Shown here: positions 37,780-45,973 of the stretch, piece after piece
How positions within the stretch are numbered: position 1 is the stretch's first letter
How the letters are laid out: each line of letters opens with the position of its first letter
Origin: an uncultured Ilyobacter sp.
GTDB lineage: Bacteria > Fusobacteriota > Fusobacteriia > Fusobacteriales > Fusobacteriaceae
DNA length: 64,000 nt
NCBI RefSeq assembly: GCF_963668515.1
Contig: NZ_OY764864.1
Span: forward strand, 372,001 to 436,000
Reading direction: 5' to 3'
Program-made: the position numbers and the translations under genes
The notes under the pieces: model-generated
What the model saw: only the letters and a program-made list of their open reading frames with translations
The model's database searches: none
What the model was told of the DNA's origin: nothing

Positions 37780-39108
37780 ATGAAGAAAAAGTTGATAATG
37801 GGAGCAGCTGTCTTTTTGATAGTCTTGGGGGGAGCTGGATCTGCCCTGAATGGCAAGTCTGACGAAAAAAAAGTGAGGCTGGAAAAGATAGTCAAGGGAG
37901 ACATGGAAGAGAGTCTTGTATTTGAAGGGATAGTGGAGCCAAAGGAAACTATGCCCCTTTATATAGAGACATCTGCCGTAGTTGATAAGATCCTAGTAGA
38001 TGATGGAAGTGAGGTCTCTGCAGGGGATTCCCTCCTAGAATTCAGTGCAGGATCAAAATTGGAACTAGAGAGAGAGCTGCAGATGCTAGACCTGGACATG
38101 AAAAATGTGGAGATGCAGATAGAAGATCTAAACTCTGGATCGACCAAGCTAGAACTTGATAACAAACAGCTAGAGATAAAGAGTCTAGAAGAAGAGATAA
38201 AGGGTATGAACAGAAAGCTAAAGGTAGTGTCCTTTGAAGCACAGACTTTCAGACAGCAGGCAGATGTAAAGATGGATCTACTGAAGCAGCAGGGAGTATC
38301 ATCTGTAGAGGCAAACGAAGCCCTGAGTGATGCAAACAGAAAAGAGATGGAACTGGAAGATCTGAAAACTACCCTGGAACTATCCAGGCAAAAATATGAG
38401 CTCATGGTTTTAAGCTATGAGAGGTTAAAGAGAGAACTGAACTTACAGGAAAATAATATAAAGGGAACCTTAAAGAAGTTTGCCCTGAAAAGAGAGGACC
38501 TGGCAGAGAAACTAGCCAAGGTAGGAGAACCTCTGAAATCACCTATAGACGGAATAATAACAGAGACATACATAGTACCAGGGATACCTATAAAGGCAGG
38601 AACCAGACTGATGGAGATAGCTGTGATGGGTGAGAACAAGATAAAAATGGAGATACCTGTTTACCAGGCTAAATGGATCGTTCCAGGACAAAAGGCGACT
38701 ATAACCATGAGGGACTCTGCAGAGGACATAACTTATGAGGGAAAAGTAAAAAGTGTATCCAAGGCCGCCAAGGTGGTAAAGACAGGAAATTATGAGGACA
38801 GGATTATAGAGGTGGAAGTGTCTCTAGAAAATTCTCAAGGTCTGAAACCCGGATATGCAACCACTGTAGAGATAGCAGGAAACAGCAAGGACCAGGTAAA
38901 ATTAGTGGACTCCATAGCTGTAATGGAAGAGAACGGAAAAAATTATGTCTATGTCTATGAGGGAGATAAGGTAAAGAAGACCCTTGTAGAGATAGGAGCC
39001 AAAACTTTATCTAAGTATGAGGTGCTAAACCTTGCTGAAGGAACAGAGATAGTCTTAAACAGCTACCAGGTCCAAGACGGTGACAAGGTAGAAGTCTTAC
39101 AAGATTAA
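37780..39108 (+). CDS. HlyD/MacA-family periplasmic adaptor
   Basis: A 442-residue membrane-fusion protein. The N-terminal anchor is LIMGAAVFLIVLGGAGSA, then a lipoyl-like half (VVDKILVDDGSEVSAGD), a coiled-coil hairpin (residues ~90-225), the second lipoyl half (LKSPIDGIITETYIVPGIPI) and beta-barrel and proximal domains. It links an inner-membrane permease to the TolC-like channel. A short CACGAAT element (39119-39160) follows. Confidence 0.9.
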   Translation: MKKKLIMGAAVFLIVLGGAGSALNGKSDEKKVRLEKIVKGDMEESLVFEGIVEPKETMPLYIETSAVVDKILVDDGSEVSAGDSLLEFSAGSKLELERELQMLDLDMKNVEMQIEDLNSGSTKLELDNKQLEIKSLEEEIKGMNRKLKVVSFEAQTFRQQADVKMDLLKQQGVSSVEANEALSDANRKEMELEDLKTTLELSRQKYELMVLSYERLKRELNLQENNIKGTLKKFALKREDLAEKLAKVGEPLKSPIDGIITETYIVPGIPIKAGTRLMEIAVMGENKIKMEIPVYQAKWIVPGQKATITMRDSAEDITYEGKVKSVSKAAKVVKTGNYEDRIIEVEVSLENSQGLKPGYATTVEIAGNSKDQVKLVDSIAVMEENGKNYVYVYEGDKVKKTLVEIGAKTLSKYEVLNLAEGTEIVLNSYQVQDGDKVEVLQD

Positions 39109-39174
39109 ACCTCAGAACATTTACCACGAATGGTCACGAATGTGAAGATACACGAATTGAAATGGGAGTAAATC

Positions 39175-39546
39175 ATGGATGAAATTTTACATAAGAATAT
39201 GGCTTATAAATTAGTTGGAATAGCTATGAAAGTTCATAATGATTTGGGAAATGGATATCTGGAAAAAGTCTATGAAAATGCCTTGATGCTTCATTTAAAA
39301 AAAGAAAAGATAAGAGCAGAACAGCAAAAGAAAATAAATGTAATATACCTAGGAGAAATAATAGGTCATTATATAGCTGATATTTTAGTAGAAGAAGATA
39401 TAATTCTTGAGATCAAAGTGACAGAAAAAATTACTGAAGTTCATGTTTCACAGGTTTTAAACTATCTTAAAACTACAGGAAAAAGGTTAGGTATAATAAT
39501 AAATTTTAAAAATGAAAAATTAGAGTATAAAAGAGTGGTACTTTAA
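39175..39546 (+). CDS. GxxExxY-family protein (PD-(D/E)XK nuclease-like fold)
   Basis: A 123-residue protein with the name-giving motif in GNGYLEKVYENAL (G-Y-L-E-K-V-Y) near residue 27 and a nuclease-type core IADILVEEDIILEIKVTEK (D...ExK) near residue 65; the Q in HVSQVLNYLKTTGKRLG completes the pattern. The activity of this family is not established; a DNA nuclease is inferred from the fold. Directly before it lie TTTACCACGAATGGTCACGA and a third CACGAAT, and 35 bases after it a palindromic CACGAAT element begins. It splits two export genes and has nothing to do with their job. Confidence 0.88.
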   Translation: MDEILHKNMAYKLVGIAMKVHNDLGNGYLEKVYENALMLHLKKEKIRAEQQKKINVIYLGEIIGHYIADILVEEDIILEIKVTEKITEVHVSQVLNYLKTTGKRLGIIINFKNEKLEYKRVVL

Positions 39547-39580
39547 ATTTATCAAATATGTACCAAGGATTTACCAAGGA

Positions 39581-39726
39581 TTTACCACGAATGGCCACGA
39601 ATAAAATCCACTAATTAACACGAATAAAAAATTGGAAAGAATGAGCGTAAAGGTCTTTATGACCAGGTTTTCAAAGGTTTTATTAGTGGATATTCGTGGG
39701 TCCTATTCGTGTAAATTCGTGGTAAA
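39581..39726. repeat. Complete palindromic CACGAAT element (146 bp)
   Basis: The left end TTTACCACGAATGGCCACGA and the right end, read backwards, TTTACCACGAATTTACACGA, are inverted repeats; the similarity continues inwards through AAATCCACTAATTAACACG on the left. The centre is short and unique. No coding sequence. It lies between the GxxExxY gene and the permease gene. Confidence 0.82.
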
Positions 39727-39752
39727 GTTTTTTAAGAAGTGGGGGAGAAGTT

Positions 39753-40844
39753 ATGAGTTTTTGGATGGCTTGGAAGATGATATGGGAAAACAAAAGAAGA
39801 AGCCTTTTTTCCCTCTGCGGGGTGCTCATGGGGATAACCTCCATAATAGTTATATTTTCCCTGGCTGAGGGTGGGAAGGAGCTCATAAAAAACGACCTTT
39901 CTAGCCTGGCAGAAAACAGAATAATGATCGGCGGAGAAAATCTGTCTGTAAGAGACGGGAAGTTACTTGAAGATATTCCCTTTGTGAAATATGCATTTTT
40001 TCCAGAGGCCAGACTGGACACAGGTGAACTTATCCTCACTGGATACTCGAAAAAATCCCTCTTAGCAATGGGATATCCCAGCAACCTAAAAGATAGGGAG
40101 ATACTGCTAGAGGAAAAAACATCTAAGAAGCTCTATGGGGATGCTGACCCAAGTGGGGAAAAAATAGAGCTGGGAGAGAGAAAAGAAAGATATATTATAA
40201 GAGACGTCTATAGAGAGAAAAATCCCCTGGAATCTGCAAATGACAGGGAAACTGGAATAACCTCTCTCACAAGTTTAGAGAGAATGGCAGGGTTAAAGAG
40301 ATTTTCTAGGGTTGTTGTTTCATTTTATGAGGGAGAAGACGGAGAAAAACTGGCTCCTGTGGTGATATCCAGACTGAAAAAAGTCCACGGAGGCCGGGGA
40401 AACTATATTGTTATGGAAAACTCAGGAAAGTATAAGAAGATAGAGAAGATAAAAAAGACCCTGAATATATTTCTGGCTGCTATAGGCTTGGTGGCTCTCA
40501 TCATGGGGGGACTTGGAATAAGCAACCTCATGGCGGCCATGGTGAGGGAGAGGACTCCCCACATAGGGATACTTCGTGCAATGGGAGCAGGGAAAAACTT
40601 CATCATGACTACCTTCCTTATAGAGGCTGCCTTTATATCAATAACAGGCGGGATAATTGGAATAATAGCTGGGATAACAGGTGCAAAGGTCATAGGGAAA
40701 ATTATAGAGATACCTCCAATATTCATGGGGAAACATATTTTTATGACCTTCGTGATATCGGCTCTGCTGGGGATAGCCTTTGGGATACTGCCTGCTAAAA
40801 AGGCTGCAGACATGGACACTGTGGAGGCTTTGAGATCTAGTTAA
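39753..40844 (+). CDS. MacB/FtsX-type ABC transporter permease (no ATPase domain)
   Basis: A 363-residue permease. One N-terminal helix (SLFSLCGVLMGITSIIVIFS), a periplasmic domain (residues ~45-230), and three C-terminal helices with GGLGISNLMAAMVRERTPHIGILRAMGA, the FtsX-like coupling region. MacB proteins carry an N-terminal ATPase of about 230 residues that is lacking here, so an ATPase from elsewhere must power it. With the adaptor and channel upstream it completes a MacAB-TolC-like exporter, perhaps for the polymer or a lipid-linked part. Confidence 0.86.
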   Translation: MSFWMAWKMIWENKRRSLFSLCGVLMGITSIIVIFSLAEGGKELIKNDLSSLAENRIMIGGENLSVRDGKLLEDIPFVKYAFFPEARLDTGELILTGYSKKSLLAMGYPSNLKDREILLEEKTSKKLYGDADPSGEKIELGERKERYIIRDVYREKNPLESANDRETGITSLTSLERMAGLKRFSRVVVSFYEGEDGEKLAPVVISRLKKVHGGRGNYIVMENSGKYKKIEKIKKTLNIFLAAIGLVALIMGGLGISNLMAAMVRERTPHIGILRAMGAGKNFIMTTFLIEAAFISITGGIIGIIAGITGAKVIGKIIEIPPIFMGKHIFMTFVISALLGIAFGILPAKKAADMDTVEALRSS

Positions 40845-41560
40845 TAGAATATAGAGAATAGTTAATAGAGAATAGTTAATGGATAATAACTAATAGATAA
40901 TAATTAATAGAGAATATAGTCAGAGGATTTCGTCACGAATGTGCACGAATAAAAGATAAAGAAACTATGGTTTAGTCGCAGATTACACAAATTTTCACGA
41001 ATTAAAAGATAAGTAATAGAATCTTTTTTGGTCACAGAGCTTCACAGAGGAGAAGAAGAATGAGTTTCACGGAGAAAGATAAAGATAAAAAGATCTCGTC
41101 ACGAATGTGCACGAATAAAAGATAAAGAAACTATGGTTTAGTCGCAGATTACACAAATTTTCACGAATTAAAAGATAAGTAATAGGATCTTTTTTGGACA
41201 TAGAGTTTCACAGAGGAGAAGAGAGAGCTTCACAGAGAAAGATAAAGAATATTTTGTCACGAATTACACAACAGAGAAAGATAAAGAATATTTTGTCACG
41301 AATTACGCAACAGAGAAAGATAAAGAATATTTTGTCACGAATTACACGTATTAACACGAATAAGGGAAAGAGATAGAAAACTTCTCAACGAAGAGCCTCA
41401 AATAGATGATGAGAAAATAGCAGGAATGAAGATATAAAACAGAATTTTTTAGATTTTATTCTTAATATTCGTGCGATTCGTGTAATTCGTGACAAAAAAC
41501 AGATCTTTTAATTTAAAATATTTTTAGTGTGATGCGTGACAAAAATAGATCTTTTGATTA
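40845..41560. repeat. Composite repeat region of several word-repeat types
   Basis: 40855-40917 is built of AATAGTTAATAG-like words. From about 40918 a ~170-bp unit (CGTCACGAATGTGCACGAAT, then TTTAGTCGCAGATTACAC and TTTCACGAATTAAAAG) occurs twice, the second from about 41095. A 39-bp unit (CAGAGAAAGATAAAGAATAT...) is repeated three times at 41233-41349. The region ends with an inverted edge (ATTCGTGCGATTCGTGTAAT) near 41468-41500. The frame at 41194-41376 arises because 39 is a multiple of three; it is not a gene. Nothing else is seen up to the next promoter. Confidence 0.78.
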
Positions 41561-41662
41561 AAAATTTTTAATATTATTGTGATGATTTGATGGAGATGAA
41601 GTGATAAAGAAGTAGAAAATAAAATTTTGTTAATAAAAGAGAAAGCATTTGTGTGATATGAG

Positions 41663-41692
41663 TTAACAATGGTACTATAGGCAATATAGTAC
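41663..41692 (+). promoter_or_regulatory. Candidate promoter with overlapping operator-like palindrome
   Basis: TTAACA (41663-41668), 16-base spacer, TATAGT (41685-41690). A perfect inverted repeat GTACTATA / TATAGTAC (41672-41679, 41685-41692) with a 5-base gap covers spacer and -10, as an operator would. It precedes the sugar transferase gene by about 40 bases. Confidence 0.5.
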
Positions 41693-41728
41693 TGGTAAAT
41701 CAATGAATGATTTTAAATAAAAAAGGGG

Positions 41729-43132
41729 ATGGGAGATCTTATGAAAAAAGGGGAAGGGACTGAGGGAATTAATTTTCGAAGACAGTTTCCAAAGGCTGTG
41801 ATGATAGCTGTTCAGTTTGTATTTTATTATCTTTTGAGTAAAATTCTTAATATTCAAGCCAGTGTCATATTCAACGGCTTTCTGGTATACCTCATATTGA
41901 ATTTTACTAAAAACATGTATTCTTTTAAAACTATCCTTATATGGGAGGAGCTAAAGAAACAGCTGCGTGTACATACTGAATATATGCTTGTGATGATAGT
42001 AAATGACCTGGCATTTCTAGATGTTCACTATGTCTATGCTCATATTATAATGGGAATTTTATTTATGGGATTTAATCTCATATTGATAAAAATTATAAGG
42101 CGTGTTTTTGAAGGGTTTCTCAGCAAGAACCTACTCATAGTAGGTACAGGGAGAAAGGCTAGAGTACTGACAGAGATAATAGGTGAGAACAGATTTACTA
42201 TGTATAACCTCCTAGGTTATGTGTCTGTGGATTCTCTAGATGTGGGGAAAGAGAAAAAACAGATAGAAGAGAAGGAGATAATCTGTGAGTATAAAGACCT
42301 GGAGAAAGTAATAGAGGGATCACAGATAGACGAGATAATAGTGGCTCTTCCAAAGGCCTCAGGTGATGAGATGAAAAAAATCATGGAATGTATAGAGGGT
42401 AAGGTAGCCAAGATAAAATTTGTCCCTGAGCTAAACGGGGTATTTACATTTAACTCAAAGGTAGAGGACTATGACGGGGTGCTTATGATATCTGCTTCTA
42501 ACGGGATAATGAGCAGCTGGCAGAAGTTTATCAAAAGAGGAATGGATATAGTCGGTGGCTTGGTAGGGAGCTTTATACTGTTGCCTTTATCTTTTTATGT
42601 ATGGATGAAAACAGAAAAAAAAGAGAGAAAGGCCGGGATTTTCTTTAAACAGCCTAGAATCGCAATAGGCGGAGACTCTGTGGAGATAATAAAGTATAGA
42701 AGTATGATTGTAGACGCAGAAAAAGTATTGGAAGAGATGATGGAGAAAAATCCAGAGGTGAAAAAAGAGTACCTGACCAATAAAAAACTCAAAGATGATC
42801 CTAGGATAACAAGTATAGGGGCTAAGTTAAGAAAAACATCTCTCGATGAATTCCCACAATTCCTTAATGTACTCAAGGGTGATATGAGTATGGTGGGGCC
42901 TAGGCCATATCTTCATAGAGAGATAGATGATATGGGAAGTAAATATCATAAGATAGTCAATCTGAAACCAGGTATAACTGGAATGTGGCAGACAAGCGGG
43001 AGAAGTGAGACTACTTTTGATGAGAGGCTTGATTTGGATGAGTACTATTATAGAAATTGGTCTGTATGGCTTGATATAGTTATAATTATTAAGACAATAA
43101 AGAGTGTTTTAAGGAAAGAAGGAGCATATTAA
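41729..43132 (+). CDS. Polyprenyl glycosylphosphotransferase (WbaP/WcaJ-like initiating sugar transferase)
   Basis: A 467-residue membrane enzyme that moves a sugar-phosphate to undecaprenyl phosphate, the first step of repeat-unit assembly. N-terminal helices, a Rossmann-like CoA-binding domain (SKNLLIVGTGRKARVLTEII), then a catalytic part with KRGMDIVGGLVGSFILLPLS, the KYRSM motif, RKTSLDEFPQFLNVLKGDMS and GPRPYLHREID near the end. ATG 41729 or ATG 41741 may be used; both have purine-rich upstream bases. Codon use resembles the core genes, unlike the genes after it. Confidence 0.93.
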   Translation: MGDLMKKGEGTEGINFRRQFPKAVMIAVQFVFYYLLSKILNIQASVIFNGFLVYLILNFTKNMYSFKTILIWEELKKQLRVHTEYMLVMIVNDLAFLDVHYVYAHIIMGILFMGFNLILIKIIRRVFEGFLSKNLLIVGTGRKARVLTEIIGENRFTMYNLLGYVSVDSLDVGKEKKQIEEKEIICEYKDLEKVIEGSQIDEIIVALPKASGDEMKKIMECIEGKVAKIKFVPELNGVFTFNSKVEDYDGVLMISASNGIMSSWQKFIKRGMDIVGGLVGSFILLPLSFYVWMKTEKKERKAGIFFKQPRIAIGGDSVEIIKYRSMIVDAEKVLEEMMEKNPEVKKEYLTNKKLKDDPRITSIGAKLRKTSLDEFPQFLNVLKGDMSMVGPRPYLHREIDDMGSKYHKIVNLKPGITGMWQTSGRSETTFDERLDLDEYYYRNWSVWLDIVIIIKTIKSVLRKEGAY

Positions 43133-43215
43133 ATGATTCTATAATTATTTATTATAAAATATGGGATTATAGATACTACCAAATAAAAAATTTCAATATA
43201 AACCTAGGAGAAATT

Positions 43216-43962
43216 ATGAAAAAAGGATTTAATAGAATTAAATTTTTAAATACCCACGTTGATAATTTGAATTTTAAGGAAGCTATAGATTCGACAGTAA
43301 ACCTAATAGAAAGTTTGGGGAAATCTTATATTGTAACTCCTAATGTAGATCATATTGTAAAGATATCTGAAGATGAGGAATTTACAAATATATATAAGAA
43401 TGCAGATTTAATATTGACAGATGGGATGCCATTAATTTGGGTTTCAAAGTTAAAAGGTGCACCTATAAAAGAAAAAATTTCAGGTTCTGATTTTTTCCCA
43501 AAACTATGTGAAGTAGCTGCTCAAAAAAAATATAGTATTTTCTTATTTGGAGCTGCAGAAGGAGTGGGGGAAATAGCTGCCATAAATCTAAAAAAAAAGT
43601 ATAATGGAATTAATATAGTAGGAACTTATTCTCCGCCATATGGATTTGAAAATTCAGAAGATGAAATAAAAAAGTCAATAGAAACAATTAATAAAGTTAA
43701 ACCACATATATTAGCAGTGGGTTTAGGAGCACCTAAGCAAGAAAAATTTATTTACAGAAATATAGATAAATTAGATATAAAGCTGGCTTTAGCAATAGGA
43801 GCAACAATTGACTTTGAAGCTAAAAAACTCAAAAGAGCTCCAGTTTGGATGCAAAATAGCGGGTTTGAGTGGCTTTATAGAGTGTTAAAAGAACCGAGAA
43901 GATTATTTAAAAGATATTTTATAGATAGCTTTAAAGTGTTAAAAATTATATTTGAAAATTAG
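43216..43962 (+). CDS. WecG/TagA/CpsF-family glycosyltransferase
   Basis: A 248-residue GT26 enzyme that adds the second sugar to a lipid-linked intermediate. Family signatures include VTPNVDHIVKISED, LILTDGMPLIWVSK, ISGSDFFPKLCE and LGAPKQEKFIYRN. It begins the strongly AT-rich stretch of the locus. AGGAGAAATT precedes the ATG. The donor (ManNAc, GlcNAc or similar) cannot be told. Confidence 0.92.
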   Translation: MKKGFNRIKFLNTHVDNLNFKEAIDSTVNLIESLGKSYIVTPNVDHIVKISEDEEFTNIYKNADLILTDGMPLIWVSKLKGAPIKEKISGSDFFPKLCEVAAQKKYSIFLFGAAEGVGEIAAINLKKKYNGINIVGTYSPPYGFENSEDEIKKSIETINKVKPHILAVGLGAPKQEKFIYRNIDKLDIKLALAIGATIDFEAKKLKRAPVWMQNSGFEWLYRVLKEPRRLFKRYFIDSFKVLKIIFEN

Positions 43963-43971
43963 GAGTGAAAA

Positions 43972-44868
43972 TTGAAATTTACAATAATAATACCGCATTA
44001 TAATAGTTTTGAAAAATTAGGGAGATTATTAAAAACCATTCCTAAATCTAAAAAAATAGAAATTATAGTAATAGACGATAAAAGTGATGAAGAAAATCTT
44101 TTGAAAGAGTTTAAGCTCAAATATAATTATGTCAATTTTTTTACAAATACTAGCCTAAATAAAGGTGCAGGAGCAGCAAGGAATATAGGTTTAAAAAGAG
44201 CTAAAGGAAGTTGGATAATTTTTGCAGATGCAGATGACTATTTTTTGGAAGGAGCATTTGATATTTTTGAAAAAAATAAAAATTCCAATGTAGATCTTAT
44301 TTATTTTTATACAACAAGCAGATTAGAAAAAACTTATGAAATATCAGATAGACATATAGTGTTTAATAAGTTGGTTGATAAATTTCTAGAAAATGATGAA
44401 GAAAAAGAATTAAGATATAGATTTTTACCACCATGGGGAAAAATGATAAAAAGAAGTGTTATAAATGAAAATAAAATTTTCTTTGAAGAAATAATGTACT
44501 CCAATGATATTGGATTTTCAATAAAGTTGTCTCATGCAGCAAAAGAAATAAAAGCTATAAAAAAAGAAGTTTATTGCATAACAAGAGATAACAAAACTTT
44601 AAGTACAAATTTAAGCGAAAAAGCATTTGATTCTAGATATGGAGCAGTAAAAAGAGCAAATCTATTTTTAAGGGATAAGTTATTAAAAAAATATCAAATA
44701 TGGACAATAGGTTATTTGGTGAAGAGTTATAAGTTTGGTTTAAAGAAATTTTTTAGTATATTTTGGGATATATTAATACATAAACAAAAGATTTTTCCAG
44801 GTAGTTTATTAAAAGATTGTAAGTTGATTTATGAAAAATCAGTAAATTTTAAAGACAAGAAATATTAA
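43972..44868 (+). CDS. Family 2 glycosyltransferase
   Basis: A 298-residue GT-A enzyme. N terminus FTIIIPHYNSFEKLGRLLKT, the nucleotide site EIIVIDDKSDEENL, and the metal-binding DADDYF preceded by GAGAARNIGLKRA. TTG at 43972 follows AGGAG with normal spacing. It extends the repeat unit with an unknown sugar. AT-rich like its neighbours. Confidence 0.9.
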   Translation: MKFTIIIPHYNSFEKLGRLLKTIPKSKKIEIIVIDDKSDEENLLKEFKLKYNYVNFFTNTSLNKGAGAARNIGLKRAKGSWIIFADADDYFLEGAFDIFEKNKNSNVDLIYFYTTSRLEKTYEISDRHIVFNKLVDKFLENDEEKELRYRFLPPWGKMIKRSVINENKIFFEEIMYSNDIGFSIKLSHAAKEIKAIKKEVYCITRDNKTLSTNLSEKAFDSRYGAVKRANLFLRDKLLKKYQIWTIGYLVKSYKFGLKKFFSIFWDILIHKQKIFPGSLLKDCKLIYEKSVNFKDKKY

Positions 44869-44886
44869 GTTTGTGAAGGTGAATAA

Positions 44887-45972
44887 ATGAAGACAAAATT
44901 ACTAAAAATATTTCTACTTTTAGGAGTATTATATTCAGTTAATCCTAACACTCAATCAAAAGAAATTTTAATATTAATATCTATTCCACTACTAATATTT
45001 TTAATAACAGATAAAAATACTTACAAAAAAATACCCCCACTACCATATGCTATTGCTTTTATATTTTTAATTAATGGTATTTATAATCAACTTTATAATA
45101 GTTCTATGAGAAATATAGTATTTATGTTAGGAACTATGGCAATTATAAAAAATATTAGTTATAAAAAGTCATTAAATTATTTTTTTTGGGTAATACTCAT
45201 GTATATAGGGTTAGTATTTATTAATATCAATATAAACCCTGAACATATTGTTGAATATAAGTATATTGGTAATTTTGTCATAAAAAGACGAATCTATTTA
45301 AATATGCATTATTCAGGGCTGGCCTTAAATTTTTTATTATTATATTTTATCTGTGAAATCAAGAAAAAAAGTTTTTTTATAAAATTTATTTCTATTTTTG
45401 GAATGCTTTTTTTAGGTAAGTTAAGTCCTATACTTACTATTTTTTTAGTTGAATTAATTAATTATTTTGGATGGGAGAAAGGGTTATTAAAAAAAGGTGT
45501 GAATTTAAAAATTATGATAGTTTTTTTTAATATTCTTCCATTTTTTTTATTAGCTATATTAAATTATGCAAATGAAGAAATATTAAAACTATTTACGAAA
45601 AGAGATTTACTGTATAAAAATAGTTATCAAATTTTTAAAGATTATGGTTTTATTGAAAAAATGATAGGAAAAGGAGATATAGATTATGCAGTTGCTCCCT
45701 TTACATATCATCCCCATAATCAATTTCTCCATATTTTATTGATGTTTGGGTTACTTGGCTTTATTGGTTTTCTTTTTATGAATCTCAAAATAGCGGACAA
45801 CCTTTTAGAGAATAAAGATACTAAAGAAAAAAAAATTTATTTCAAATTGTTATTAGCTTTATTAATAATTATGCAATTAGATGATTATTTAGTTTGGTCA
45901 GTTTTTAGTGTGATTCAACTAGTTTATTATAAATTATATTGTGGATCAAAAAATAAGATTAGGAGAATTTAG
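44887..45972 (+). CDS. O-antigen polymerase/ligase-like membrane protein (Wzy candidate)
   Basis: A 361-residue protein with about ten hydrophobic helices and a larger loop carrying the motif HPHNQFLHILLMFGLLGF (APFTYHPHNQ), typical of Wzy and WaaL proteins. Sequence similarity in this group is always weak, so the call rests on topology, the His motif and the setting. It probably polymerises repeat units outside the inner membrane. It is followed one base later by the next gene. Confidence 0.75.
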   Translation: MKTKLLKIFLLLGVLYSVNPNTQSKEILILISIPLLIFLITDKNTYKKIPPLPYAIAFIFLINGIYNQLYNSSMRNIVFMLGTMAIIKNISYKKSLNYFFWVILMYIGLVFINININPEHIVEYKYIGNFVIKRRIYLNMHYSGLALNFLLLYFICEIKKKSFFIKFISIFGMLFLGKLSPILTIFLVELINYFGWEKGLLKKGVNLKIMIVFFNILPFFLLAILNYANEEILKLFTKRDLLYKNSYQIFKDYGFIEKMIGKGDIDYAVAPFTYHPHNQFLHILLMFGLLGFIGFLFMNLKIADNLLENKDTKEKKIYFKLLLALLIIMQLDDYLVWSVFSVIQLVYYKLYCGSKNKIRRI

Positions 45973-45973
45973 A

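Noticed and set aside
37959..38405. 148-residue Ser-rich minus-strand open frame
   Set aside because: Antisense of the coiled-coil part of the adaptor gene; Ser-rich shadows of Glu/Leu-rich genes are common here.
41194..41376. Open frame with a repeating 13-residue motif
   Set aside because: It arises from a 39-bp tandem repeat inside a repeat region; no start signal.
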